From the NCBI RefSeq assembly GCF_000688015.1, contig NZ_JIAD01000001.1, positions 434,001 through 498,000 on the forward strand: a stretch of 64,000 nt of DNA, read 5' to 3'. Below, one piece after another: positions 28,177 through 35,644 of this stretch (the first letter of the stretch is position 1; each line of letters starts with the position of its first letter). This DNA comes from Eubacterium sp. AB3007 (GTDB lineage Bacteria > Bacillota > Clostridia > Peptostreptococcales > Anaerovoracaceae). Both the position numbers and the translations under genes were made by a program. The notes beneath the pieces were generated by a model. It did no database searches, was not told the DNA's origin, and saw nothing but the letters and a program-made list of their open reading frames with translations.

Positions 28177-28183
28177 ACACTTA

Positions 28184-28197
28184 CGAACAGATGTTTG
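28184..28197. promoter_or_regulatory. Second LexA-type box at the transcription start
   Basis: CGAACAGATGTTTG matches the longer CGAAC-N4-GTTYG operator with both halves intact. It overlaps the predicted transcription start, giving three LexA-like sites around one promoter. Confidence 0.7.
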
Positions 28198-28211
28198 GGG
28201 GTGTTGAAGAT

Positions 28212-28514
28212 ATGAAGAAATATAGAATCAAGTCACATTTCAGGTTTATCACATTTCTGGTAGTCATGATCCTGTTGCTTGCATATCTAACAGCAACCTT
28301 GCTTGGAATGACCGTGGCAGATAGCGCTGATCAGGCAAGTTGTTCTTACAGGACTGTTACAGTGGCATCTGGTGATTCGATCTGGTCGATAGCGGAATCC
28401 TGTACAGATGGTCAGGATATCCGGCGAGTTGTGTATGACATCCAGGAGATCAACGGACTCGATGATTGTGTAATCACGACTGGGGAGCATCTCAAGATCC
28501 CAGTTTATGATTGA
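28212..28514 (+). CDS. Small LysM membrane protein, probable SOS cell-division suppressor (YneA-like)
   Basis: A 100-residue protein with a basic N terminus, one membrane segment at about 12-33 (FITFLVVMILLLAYLTATLL) and an extracytoplasmic LysM domain at 47-98 (RTVTVASGDSIWSIAE...GEHLKIPV). This layout matches YneA of Bacillus and relatives, which halt division after DNA damage. The three LexA-like boxes and promoter upstream support that role. The start is the ATG at 28212; a frame from 28191 lies within the operator. The usual partners lexA and yneB are absent; a YnzC-type gene occurs 23 kb away on the other strand. Confidence 0.8.
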   Translation: MKKYRIKSHFRFITFLVVMILLLAYLTATLLGMTVADSADQASCSYRTVTVASGDSIWSIAESCTDGQDIRRVVYDIQEINGLDDCVITTGEHLKIPVYD

Positions 28515-28552
28515 TCCCATATGAATTGTATTGGTGATTAGAGATTAATGTG

Positions 28553-28589
28553 AAGATCCGGTTCCAACAGTACGTTGGGAGCGGATCTT
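28553..28589 (+). terminator. Probable terminator of the LysM gene
   Basis: AAGATCCG (28553-28560) pairs with CGGATCTT (28582-28589); inside, TCCAAC can pair with GTTGGG to extend the structure. The T tract after the stem is short (TTTG), so efficiency is uncertain. Confidence 0.6.
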
Positions 28590-28630
28590 TGCACATTGGG
28601 CCTGATATAAAAGAATACCCATAGCGATTC

Positions 28631-28765
28631 TTTTGGGAATAGTTAAATGGAATAAATAGACCTTGTAAGCGGACGACCCACAGGTCGACCAGGTAGCAGA
28701 AAAACGCTTAGAAACGAAAATAGAGGGCCTGTTTTTCGTGGTTTTAATACTAACTATTCCCAAAA
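28631..28765. repeat. 135-bp structured unit with perfect 15-bp terminal inverted repeats
   Basis: TTTTGGGAATAGTTA at 28631-28645 is the exact reverse complement of TAACTATTCCCAAAA at 28751-28765. The interior contains another stem, ACGAAAA (28714-28720) with TTTTCGT (28733-28739), and the GGTCGACC palindrome (28683-28690). No open frame of note and no target-site duplication are visible. It resembles a MITE or a structured RNA; which one is not decidable from a single copy. Confidence 0.6.
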
Positions 28766-28785
28766 TTATGATTTTAGGAATAGTT
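28752..28785. terminator. Near-perfect hairpin, possible bidirectional terminator
   Basis: AACTATTCC-C-AAAA pairs with TTTT-A-GGAATAGTT around a 6-base loop (28766-28771). Read on the minus strand, downstream of ackA, the single exception is a U-G wobble, giving a 14-bp stem. There is no long T tract after it, so it may instead be a third copy of the repeat arm. Confidence 0.45.
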
Positions 28786-28806
28786 GTGTCTGTTTATAGA
28801 TAAGAG

Positions 28807-28825
28807 GAGAACACGATCTGTTCTC
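28807..28825 (-). terminator. Short hairpin downstream of ackA
   Basis: GAGAACA (28807-28813) pairs with TGTTCTC (28819-28825) over a 5-base loop, 44 bases past the ackA stop. No T tract follows on the minus strand, so this is a weak or partial terminator candidate. Confidence 0.4.
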
Positions 28826-28868
28826 TTCGATGTGCTCCCCTCTTTCTGATGATTGTGTTTGGTTTTGA

Positions 28869-30089
28869 TTACACTCTTGATTTTCTGACAAGCTCGTCGG
28901 TTTCTCTTGCGATGACCAGTTCTTCGTTGGCTGGAATGACCATGACCTTGACCGGAGAATCGTCCGTGGAGATCATGGCTGTGTTGCCGACACATTCCTC
29001 GTTTCGGTGCTGATCGATCTTAATACCCAGATTGCCCATGTTCAGGCAGATTCTGTTACGCATCTCTGCAGCGTTTTCGCCGATTCCACCAGAGAATACG
29101 ATGGCATCTACGCCGTTCATCTCAGCAATGTATGCACCGATGTAGTTCCGAACTCTTCTGGCGAAGATCCGGATAGCGATCTCTGCTCTCTTGTGCCCTT
29201 CTGCTGCAGCGGTTCTCAGGTCTCTGAAATCGCTGGACAGACCGGAAACGCCCAGTAAGCCGGACTTGGTATTGAGAATGTCAAGTACCTCGTTGTCGGA
29301 CAGTCCGGTTCTGTTGCAAATGGTCTTCACGACGGATGGATCCAGGTCTCCGCAACGGGTCCCCATGACCAGACCCTCCAGCGGAGTATAGCCCATGGAG
29401 GTGTCGATGCATCTGCCGTGTTTGATAGCGGATACAGATGCTCCGTTTCCGAGGTGGCAAGTGATGAGCTTCAGATCGTTTACGTCGATGTTCATCATCT
29501 CGGCAACCTCCGCAGCCATGTATTTATGGGAGGTTCCGTGGAATCCATACTTACGGATGCCGTACTTCTCATAGAACTCATATGGGATCGCATACAGATA
29601 CACTTCCGGACGCATGGTCTGATGGAACGCAGTGTCGAATACAGCGACCATAGGAACGCCAGGCATCAGCGATCTGCAGGCCTCAATACCATCCAGGTTT
29701 GGTGGATTGTGAAGTGGTGCCAGTTCGATACAATCCTGCAGCGCCTTAATAACAGAATCACTGATCAGGACAGAATTGGCGTATTTCTCACCGGCATGTA
29801 CCACACGGTGTCCAATTGCGTTGATCTCGTCCAGTGACTTGATAGCTCCCTTATCAGGATCCACGATAGCATCCATCACGTGCTGGATGGCATCCTTGTG
29901 GTCTTTCATGGGTGTCTCGATCACAAACTTGGTCTCGCTTCCGTCTGCTTCCGGTCTCTTCTGGGTCAGAATGGATCCCTCAATACCGATTCTCTCCACC
30001 AGTCCTTTCAGGAGCAGTGCTTCTGTTTCCATATCTAACAACTGATATTTAATCGAAGAACTTCCGCAGTTAATGACGAGTACTTTCAT
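28869..30089 (-). CDS. ackA: Acetate kinase
   Basis: The 406-residue enzyme interconverts acetyl phosphate plus ADP with acetate plus ATP, the energy-yielding end of mixed-acid fermentation in anaerobes. The start MKVLVINCGSSSIKYQLLDM is the family signature 1, and the second signature TSHKYMAAEVAEM region (GFHGTSHKYMA) and the phosphate-binding GNGASVSA and FSGGIGENAAEMR are intact. The partner pta is not in the window. It has its own promoter and is convergent with the LysM gene. Confidence 0.97.
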   Translation of the reverse strand: MKVLVINCGSSSIKYQLLDMETEALLLKGLVERIGIEGSILTQKRPEADGSETKFVIETPMKDHKDAIQHVMDAIVDPDKGAIKSLDEINAIGHRVVHAGEKYANSVLISDSVIKALQDCIELAPLHNPPNLDGIEACRSLMPGVPMVAVFDTAFHQTMRPEVYLYAIPYEFYEKYGIRKYGFHGTSHKYMAAEVAEMMNIDVNDLKLITCHLGNGASVSAIKHGRCIDTSMGYTPLEGLVMGTRCGDLDPSVVKTICNRTGLSDNEVLDILNTKSGLLGVSGLSSDFRDLRTAAAEGHKRAEIAIRIFARRVRNYIGAYIAEMNGVDAIVFSGGIGENAAEMRNRICLNMGNLGIKIDQHRNEECVGNTAMISTDDSPVKVMVIPANEELVIARETDELVRKSRV

Positions 30090-30175
30090 AGCGCCTCTCT
30101 TTCTCTCGTTCAGAGATGTCGATCTCCTTTGTGGTTGGTATAATTGTCAGAATAATTTGCATTATCCTAACTTAT

Positions 30176-30204
30176 ATAATACACAATTTTATCGCTTCAG
30201 TCAA
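30176..30204 (-). promoter_or_regulatory. Promoter of ackA
   Basis: On the minus strand TTGACT (30199-30204) and TATTAT (30176-30181) are separated by 17 bp. The predicted start near 30168 leaves a leader of about 80 bases before the ackA ATG. Confidence 0.7.
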
Positions 30205-30221
30205 CTGGCCTTGGCGATATT

Positions 30222-33200
30222 TTAGAGACCTCTACCTCTAGGATGCGGGCGGTGTCTGTTCCTGATATAATAAACCAGCAACATGGTTAAGAGAAGTGTA
30301 CTCGAAACTGCAAGTATGACAAGGTAAATGCCAAAATGGCCGTTGTCTCCTGTTTGTGGAGAATAGATCGCGGTTCCTTTCTTTGACGATCTGTTGGAGT
30401 TCTTTTGGCTGGGCTTCGGTGCACTCACAATCTTTTTCTTTACAGTCTGCGCCGCAGATTCCGAATCTGTATGGGATACCATCAATGCACCTTCGAGAAA
30501 CATCTCTTCGAACGCTACAAGATCCCCCTTGACCTTAGCTGCATCTACAGTAAAGGTAACCTTTTCTTTTCCTGTTCGACGCAATGGTGTAAATGTGCGG
30601 ACCACCTGGTATGGGGCGCCTTCTTTTTCCAGCAAACGCCCGGTTCCTTTGTCGTACAGGGCACCCTTGATCGTATAGGTGGCTCCCGGGATCAGGTTGC
30701 TGTAATTTAGAGTATCTGTGATGGAGACTCTGCCCTTCTCCGGAATCTCATTACCATTCTTGGATCTGGCGTCTGTCTGCAATGTCGGTACCTGGTCATT
30801 GACGAAAGCAGAGACATGCTCCGACGTTAAGGAGGAAGCATCGAAGGGCGTTACTTGGAACGTGTCTTTTACTCTGCTTATATCTGCTGCCTCTGACGGA
30901 CTCAGGACTCGAACATCTCTAGCGATCGTTCCAACGGGTACGTCACTTTTGATCACATTCTCACCCTTCTTGATATGGCGGAGTATCCTTTCCATGAGAA
31001 AATTTCGGAGCATCGGATCATCGATCAGATAGCCTGCTGAGGAGAGCCGATATTTCTGCACAGAATTCCCCGTTTCCTCCGAGACGTTGAGGTGGGTGAT
31101 ATCCAACCCGTGATTGAGCATCTGCTCAAAACAGAGCTCCCCTGCCCCATTCAATTTATCTGAAGGAGAACGGCCAAGGTTCCTGGTCCAGAGTTCTTTC
31201 AGATGGTTCTTCTCCTCTTCGCTGAAGGAGACATGATCACCGTGCTCCCATATGAACGCCTCCTGCATTTCATAGTAAGCCTCCTTCCCGGTCAGAGGGT
31301 AGACCTTCCAGTCCGTGTTTTCTGAACTCCAGTTGCCGGTTTCGTCCGTTATGATTCGATAGCATTCTTCCGATGTCGGTTTTCCATCTACATAGTAAGT
31401 CCTTTCCCCGGTGTTAGGATCGATCTTTGTGCCCTGGATCAGTGTACCATCCTTATAATACACATGGTCACTGTGCCCATCGAAGGCGCTGATGTTCCCC
31501 CGTGCATAGAGGTTAAACTCAACATCCTTCTGGGGTTGCTGCTCGACCAAACCGGCTTCGTTTTTGAATGTGCGGTGCTTGGTGAGACTAAGGACTGTGT
31601 TTTGCGGCGTGTTGTTCCTGGAAATCGTGATCCGGTAAGATTTCTTTGGATCACTGGATGGCCTGGCATCCTGTATCTCTGTGATCGCATATGCATCCTC
31701 TCCCATCTCTTCTGTTTTTCGGACCGTTCCATCGATCCCGACCTGCAGCGTAATAGAGGCCTTTTCCTTTGGAAGATAGTAGCCTGGCGCCGGTTTTGTC
31801 TCCGTGATCCTGTAGTAGCCGGCAGGGATATCTTCGAGCACCGCTGTCCCCTCCGTATCTGTAGTCAGTGTCTGGCTGAATCCTTTGGCAGTTCCGTGCT
31901 CCCGACTATCCACGGAAGCGATCTCAAAGGTGATCTGATCACTTCGAAGTGTGTCATTCGAGAAGTGCTTCAACACCCTGTCGTCAGATCTTTTCTGTAG
32001 TTCCAATCGGATTCGGTATCGTTTGTTGACAATGGGCCCGGTGCTCCCATTGTCGCTGAGATGCACGGTCTTCCCTTGTTCGATCTGGAATGTAAAAGGC
32101 GTCATCAGCCTTGCAACGCCGGCATCACTGCCTGCACTGGTCTGCTCTATCCTGTAGGAGCCTTTTATGAGATCACCGGAAATGACCTTATCTCCGCTTT
32201 GGGTCAGTGTCTGCGCATACTTGCTTCCGTGGGAAGCAGCCTCATTGAAGCTGGCATACCTGGTGTTCCACACACGAAAGGAGGCACCTTTCTCAGGAGT
32301 GGACTCTCCATTCTTTCCATGAGCTACTTCGGTCACCTTGGATAGTTCACACTTCCCACAGCTATCCTCCACATAAAGCTTGTAGACGGCGCCACCCGTC
32401 TGTTCGTATTTTGAATAAGCGCCCGCGGAAGACCAGGCCAATACGACATAGCGTCCGGTACCATCTGTCCCTTTTCCTATGCAGGAAACGTATACGGTGT
32501 CACCGTCATCTTTCGTCTTCCCATCATCCATATGCCGACACCAGCCGGCAAGCCAAAGATTTGTCTTATCCTGATCGATCTCGTCTGTACGGATATCCAG
32601 GGACACCTTCCTTGTACTGTCTATACCGGCTCCCTTGTTGGCTAAAGTAGCATCACTGTCGACCAGGCTCGGCTCCCCGTCGATATGCTCAGGAAATTGA
32701 AAGGCAAAGGTGATCGCACCATTGCGCTTGTCGTCGCTGTTAACGAACTGGCGCTGGTAGTGTTCACCGGCAGCGTTTTCTTGCCTGGTGGAAGAGTACG
32801 AGAGAAGGTGTGTCCTGTAGTATCCCATCCAGTCATATAGTGTCCTCGATCCATCCACACCCCCGTATTTGCGCAAGGGATCTCCCTTTCCGTCTTTTTC
32901 GGGTATTTCAAGCTTTGTGTCCTTATTTATACCAGTGGAGCCCGCGGAAGTGGCGTGTTTGGTCGCATCGTTGCCAATCGCATAAGAAAGGATCGCCCAT
33001 CCCGCTGATTTGCTGGAAGCTGCATGGAGATATTTCATTGAATTTGCCATGAAACTGTTCTGTCCGCCGCAGGCATCGATCAGTTCATCCGTGTGTACGT
33101 TATACTTCATAGAGCTGCCGGACACATCCTTACTCCTGTATGACCCTCGCCAGCCAAGATACATTTGATCATAGATGTCACCGTCTTCATCAGCGATATA

Positions 33201-34298
33201 AATGTTCTTTCCGGAAGCTGTCTTGAGGGATTTCATGTCATCGTGGAGAATGGTATCTGCCGCATAGGTATACATATCCTCCAGTACGTTAGTTCCTTTC
33301 GACTTCACCCATCCAAGGACACTCTTCTGCTTCAACATGATCGTGATTCCCGAGAGTACAGACGCAGATTCCGCAATGCGAATGGCGCCGGTATCCTGAT
33401 CATAAGAGAATTGTCCGTCGTCCAATGGAGCGTAGGTTCCGTTCAACGTGATGACAAAGTCGTCTTTGGTGAATCTGGCTGGATCCTTCACAACAGGCGG
33501 AAGCAGTGTGGTGACATCCAGCATGTTGTTGACAAGCACATCCCGATAGTCGTACCCCCGGCTGCTCTCATCGTTGTTGAAAACGAGAACAGGAACAGTT
33601 TTGCTATAATCTGGGTCCCCGTTGTCTCTTGTATGAGCGGGCATTTTGTAGGATGTCTGGATCGCCACAGTGGAGGACTTGTCGAACAGCGGTTGTTCTG
33701 ATTTTGGACGCTGGAAGTACTTTCTCGCGATATAAAGGATTGAGGTTTTCCTGTCAAAATAGACGTCCTCCAGTGTTTCATTAGCATTGTTGTTGTACAC
33801 GACATCCACTGCATATGGGGACAAAGCATCGTTTCCAAGGTTTACATCCGGCAGTGCAACGCAGTAGTCGCTGGTCGGATCTACATCATAGATCAACGTG
33901 TAATAGTGCATGCCTGCGATCACGTTGCTGTGCCCGGGCCCTTCCTCGAGGTCTCCCCCCTCTTCCCTGGTATACGCTGCATTGGAGCGGGCATAGGTCA
34001 GCGGGCTTGCAAAGGCGTCCAGGTCAACATCCTTTACATATTTTCTGTTAAAATGCCCAGAGATGTACTGTCCGTTAAAAAATTGATCTGCGATGGGCAA
34101 TCTGGAATGAGGCTTCTGATATACCGCAGAGTTATTCCCTGTCAGTTCTGCCCCTGGCTCCGGCTCTTCAGTTCTTTCCTTCATCTCTGGAGTCTTCTCA
34201 GATGTGCCGTAGGCAGGGAGCACGATCCCTGCGGTCATCGTAACCACCAACAGAACGGCCAGCATCAGAGTCCAAAGTTTAAGATTTTTCGTATGCAT
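30222..34298 (-). CDS. Large sortase-type surface protein with SpaA/VaFE domains and SPQTG anchor
   Basis: A 1358-residue secreted protein. It has a signal peptide (about 1-30), a large N-terminal region to about 700 with no recognised family, then prealbumin-like SpaA/Cna-B type domains (FRVWNTRYASF...GSYRIEQT and IPAGYYRITETKPAPGYYL), and a VaFE/T-Q ester domain at about 1195-1286 (DTLNYSNLIPGATYTIKG, DLVAFEEMF, ending AAQTV). The end has SPQTG (about 1313-1317), a hydrophobic helix and a basic tail: a sortase signal. GGGAGG 7 bases before 34298 decides that start over an ATG five codons upstream. It overlaps the previous gene by 34 bases. A pilus or adhesin role is likely; the ligand is unknown. 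No sortase gene is in the window. Confidence 0.85.
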   Translation of the reverse strand: MHTKNLKLWTLMLAVLLVVTMTAGIVLPAYGTSEKTPEMKERTEEPEPGAELTGNNSAVYQKPHSRLPIADQFFNGQYISGHFNRKYVKDVDLDAFASPLTYARSNAAYTREEGGDLEEGPGHSNVIAGMHYYTLIYDVDPTSDYCVALPDVNLGNDALSPYAVDVVYNNNANETLEDVYFDRKTSILYIARKYFQRPKSEQPLFDKSSTVAIQTSYKMPAHTRDNGDPDYSKTVPVLVFNNDESSRGYDYRDVLVNNMLDVTTLLPPVVKDPARFTKDDFVITLNGTYAPLDDGQFSYDQDTGAIRIAESASVLSGITIMLKQKSVLGWVKSKGTNVLEDMYTYAADTILHDDMKSLKTASGKNIYIADEDGDIYDQMYLGWRGSYRSKDVSGSSMKYNVHTDELIDACGGQNSFMANSMKYLHAASSKSAGWAILSYAIGNDATKHATSAGSTGINKDTKLEIPEKDGKGDPLRKYGGVDGSRTLYDWMGYYRTHLLSYSSTRQENAAGEHYQRQFVNSDDKRNGAITFAFQFPEHIDGEPSLVDSDATLANKGAGIDSTRKVSLDIRTDEIDQDKTNLWLAGWCRHMDDGKTKDDGDTVYVSCIGKGTDGTGRYVVLAWSSAGAYSKYEQTGGAVYKLYVEDSCGKCELSKVTEVAHGKNGESTPEKGASFRVWNTRYASFNEAASHGSKYAQTLTQSGDKVISGDLIKGSYRIEQTSAGSDAGVARLMTPFTFQIEQGKTVHLSDNGSTGPIVNKRYRIRLELQKRSDDRVLKHFSNDTLRSDQITFEIASVDSREHGTAKGFSQTLTTDTEGTAVLEDIPAGYYRITETKPAPGYYLPKEKASITLQVGIDGTVRKTEEMGEDAYAITEIQDARPSSDPKKSYRITISRNNTPQNTVLSLTKHRTFKNEAGLVEQQPQKDVEFNLYARGNISAFDGHSDHVYYKDGTLIQGTKIDPNTGERTYYVDGKPTSEECYRIITDETGNWSSENTDWKVYPLTGKEAYYEMQEAFIWEHGDHVSFSEEEKNHLKELWTRNLGRSPSDKLNGAGELCFEQMLNHGLDITHLNVSEETGNSVQKYRLSSAGYLIDDPMLRNFLMERILRHIKKGENVIKSDVPVGTIARDVRVLSPSEAADISRVKDTFQVTPFDASSLTSEHVSAFVNDQVPTLQTDARSKNGNEIPEKGRVSITDTLNYSNLIPGATYTIKGALYDKGTGRLLEKEGAPYQVVRTFTPLRRTGKEKVTFTVDAAKVKGDLVAFEEMFLEGALMVSHTDSESAAQTVKKKIVSAPKPSQKNSNRSSKKGTAIYSPQTGDNGHFGIYLVILAVSSTLLLTMLLVYYIRNRHRPHPRGRGL

Positions 34299-35533
34299 AG
34301 TTTTCCTCCCCATTTTTCTTTCAGTTTTCTGAGCATTATAGATATAGCAATTGCCATCGAGAACGGTATACCGACCATCGCTTTGTGCTTCGGGTCTTGA
34401 TGATCGTTGGCGGATGCATGCCCCTTATGAGGTGGGGATACGAGTCCTGATGAGGACTTCTCCTCGTCTCCTTCCTCCTCTGCATCGATATCGGAGACGC
34501 TGGTGAGGGCGTTGTCATCAGTGGGGATGGCTTTGTACGTGGTAACGAATTGGTCCCCTCTGTTCGTGTTCATCTGCGTATCGACCTGAAATCCATCCTC
34601 TGTCATATGAATAAGGCAATTCTCTGTGACGTCGGCTCCGTTGTGTCTGACCCGAATGGAGTCCTGCTCGATCTTCGCGTTGCCAGACGTGAGTTTTTCC
34701 GTGAGTTTGACATGATTGAGCGGCTTTGTGATCGTTGTGGAACTTGTCCGAAGTACAGCCTTATCCTGATGTTGAACAGTCGGCTTCTGAACCGGTCGCT
34801 CTATCGGCTCTGTGTTCTTAGGCGGTTCAATTATTTCCTGCACTGTTTTTGGTTCGGTCGCGGCAGAAACTTCGTGTTTCTCTCGCTCCCCAGATGGCGC
34901 TGGTTCTTCCGCAGAAGAATCGGATACTGTTCCATCCTCCACGTTCGTTCCATTCCCTTGTTTCGGTTCTGTTTCTGGAGCCGTTGTCTGCTCCGGTGGC
35001 CTGAAGTCTTCCGTGACTTCTGCCATGAGCGGTGTGTGAAAGCTGGCTCCTGCCTGATATAGACCATAACTAAGAGAAACCCCGGCGTTTCCTGACACAT
35101 GGATAGTCGGCAGAGGTTTTCTGTGGATGAGGATCCGCACTTCTGTTTCTTCCTTCGGATCCAGGCGCTTCACTGCCAAACGGTAATCACAGAGAATTGG
35201 AGACTGCATATTCAGATCTTCGGTCTTATATACATACAGATTCTCTATGTTAAGCACAACCTCCTGGTCTCCGGAAGGCAGATCAAAAAGAAGAGTCTCC
35301 GGGTCTGCGGAGAGATCCTCTGCTCCGTTGAGCCTGTAGACCGGAGCATGCTCCTCGCATTTGGTTGTATCGGCTATGTAATCGTATTTCATCGGTATGA
35401 GAATGCCCTCCTGCAATTCATTGTCCCTGGATTCCTCCAGTCCTGTATCCCCAAATACCTGAAGCGGGAGTAACAGAACAGCAATGAAAAGTGTGAGACC
35501 AAGAAGCAATCTCTGTAGCTGACGATCGTTCAT
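34265..35533 (-). CDS. Secreted, C-terminally membrane-anchored surface protein
   Basis: A 422-residue protein not recognised by name. It has a signal peptide (1-29, LLGLTLFIAVLLLPLQVFG), a folded-looking N-terminal region (30-175), a long Pro/Glu/Thr/Ser-rich stalk (about 178-275), a domain resembling isopeptide-forming fimbrial modules (KIEQDSIRVRHNGADVTENC, about 290-345) and a C-terminal membrane helix (about 391-407) followed by RKLKEKWGGK. No LPxTG-like motif precedes the helix, so it is probably a single-pass anchored protein. It is coupled to the large surface gene by a 34-base overlap and begins at an ATGA overlap with a short upstream ORF. Confidence 0.75.
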   Translation of the reverse strand: MNDRQLQRLLLGLTLFIAVLLLPLQVFGDTGLEESRDNELQEGILIPMKYDYIADTTKCEEHAPVYRLNGAEDLSADPETLLFDLPSGDQEVVLNIENLYVYKTEDLNMQSPILCDYRLAVKRLDPKEETEVRILIHRKPLPTIHVSGNAGVSLSYGLYQAGASFHTPLMAEVTEDFRPPEQTTAPETEPKQGNGTNVEDGTVSDSSAEEPAPSGEREKHEVSAATEPKTVQEIIEPPKNTEPIERPVQKPTVQHQDKAVLRTSSTTITKPLNHVKLTEKLTSGNAKIEQDSIRVRHNGADVTENCLIHMTEDGFQVDTQMNTNRGDQFVTTYKAIPTDDNALTSVSDIDAEEEGDEEKSSSGLVSPPHKGHASANDHQDPKHKAMVGIPFSMAIAISIMLRKLKEKWGGKLCIRKILNFGL

Positions 35534-35619
35534 GATTTCCCCCTTTGTGTCTGTAATGAGTGTGGAATATCCGAGCCGCAGGGTGGCGCGCGAGATTTCC
35601 TGGCAAAGTTTCTATTCAT
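35530..35619 (-). CDS. Possible 29-codon leader ORF
   Basis: An ATG at 35619 opens a 29-residue frame (MNRNFARKSRAPPCGSDIPH...) that ends in TGA overlapping the ATG of the 35533 gene by four bases. AAGGAG lies 11 bases upstream of its ATG, an acceptable but long spacing. The peptide is basic and has no membrane segment. Translation could couple the downstream gene to the upstream one, or the ORF may be spurious. Confidence 0.35.
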   Translation of the reverse strand: MNRNFARKSRAPPCGSDIPHSLQTQRGKS

Positions 35620-35644
35620 TGTTTACATATCTCCTTGTATTTAG

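Larger units (their letters stand above)
28515..28868. other. Gene-free, hairpin-rich interval between the LysM gene and ackA
   Basis: No convincing ORF or ribosome site is visible. The interval contains, in order, a terminator-like hairpin (28553-28589), an 8-bp stem AAAAGAAT/ATTCTTTT (28609-28616 and 28627-28634), a 135-bp unit with perfect 15-bp terminal inverted repeats (28631-28765) enclosing a smaller stem, a 14-bp near-perfect hairpin (28752-28785) and a GAGAACA/TGTTCTC hairpin (28807-28825). An extended -10-like TGATATAAA occurs at 28603-28611 on the plus strand. It separates convergent genes. Confidence 0.7.

Noticed and set aside
28515..28868. Small protein genes in the hairpin-rich interval
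   Set aside because: Short frames exist, but none has a ribosome site with good spacing or any recognisable composition; the inverted repeats account for the sequence better.
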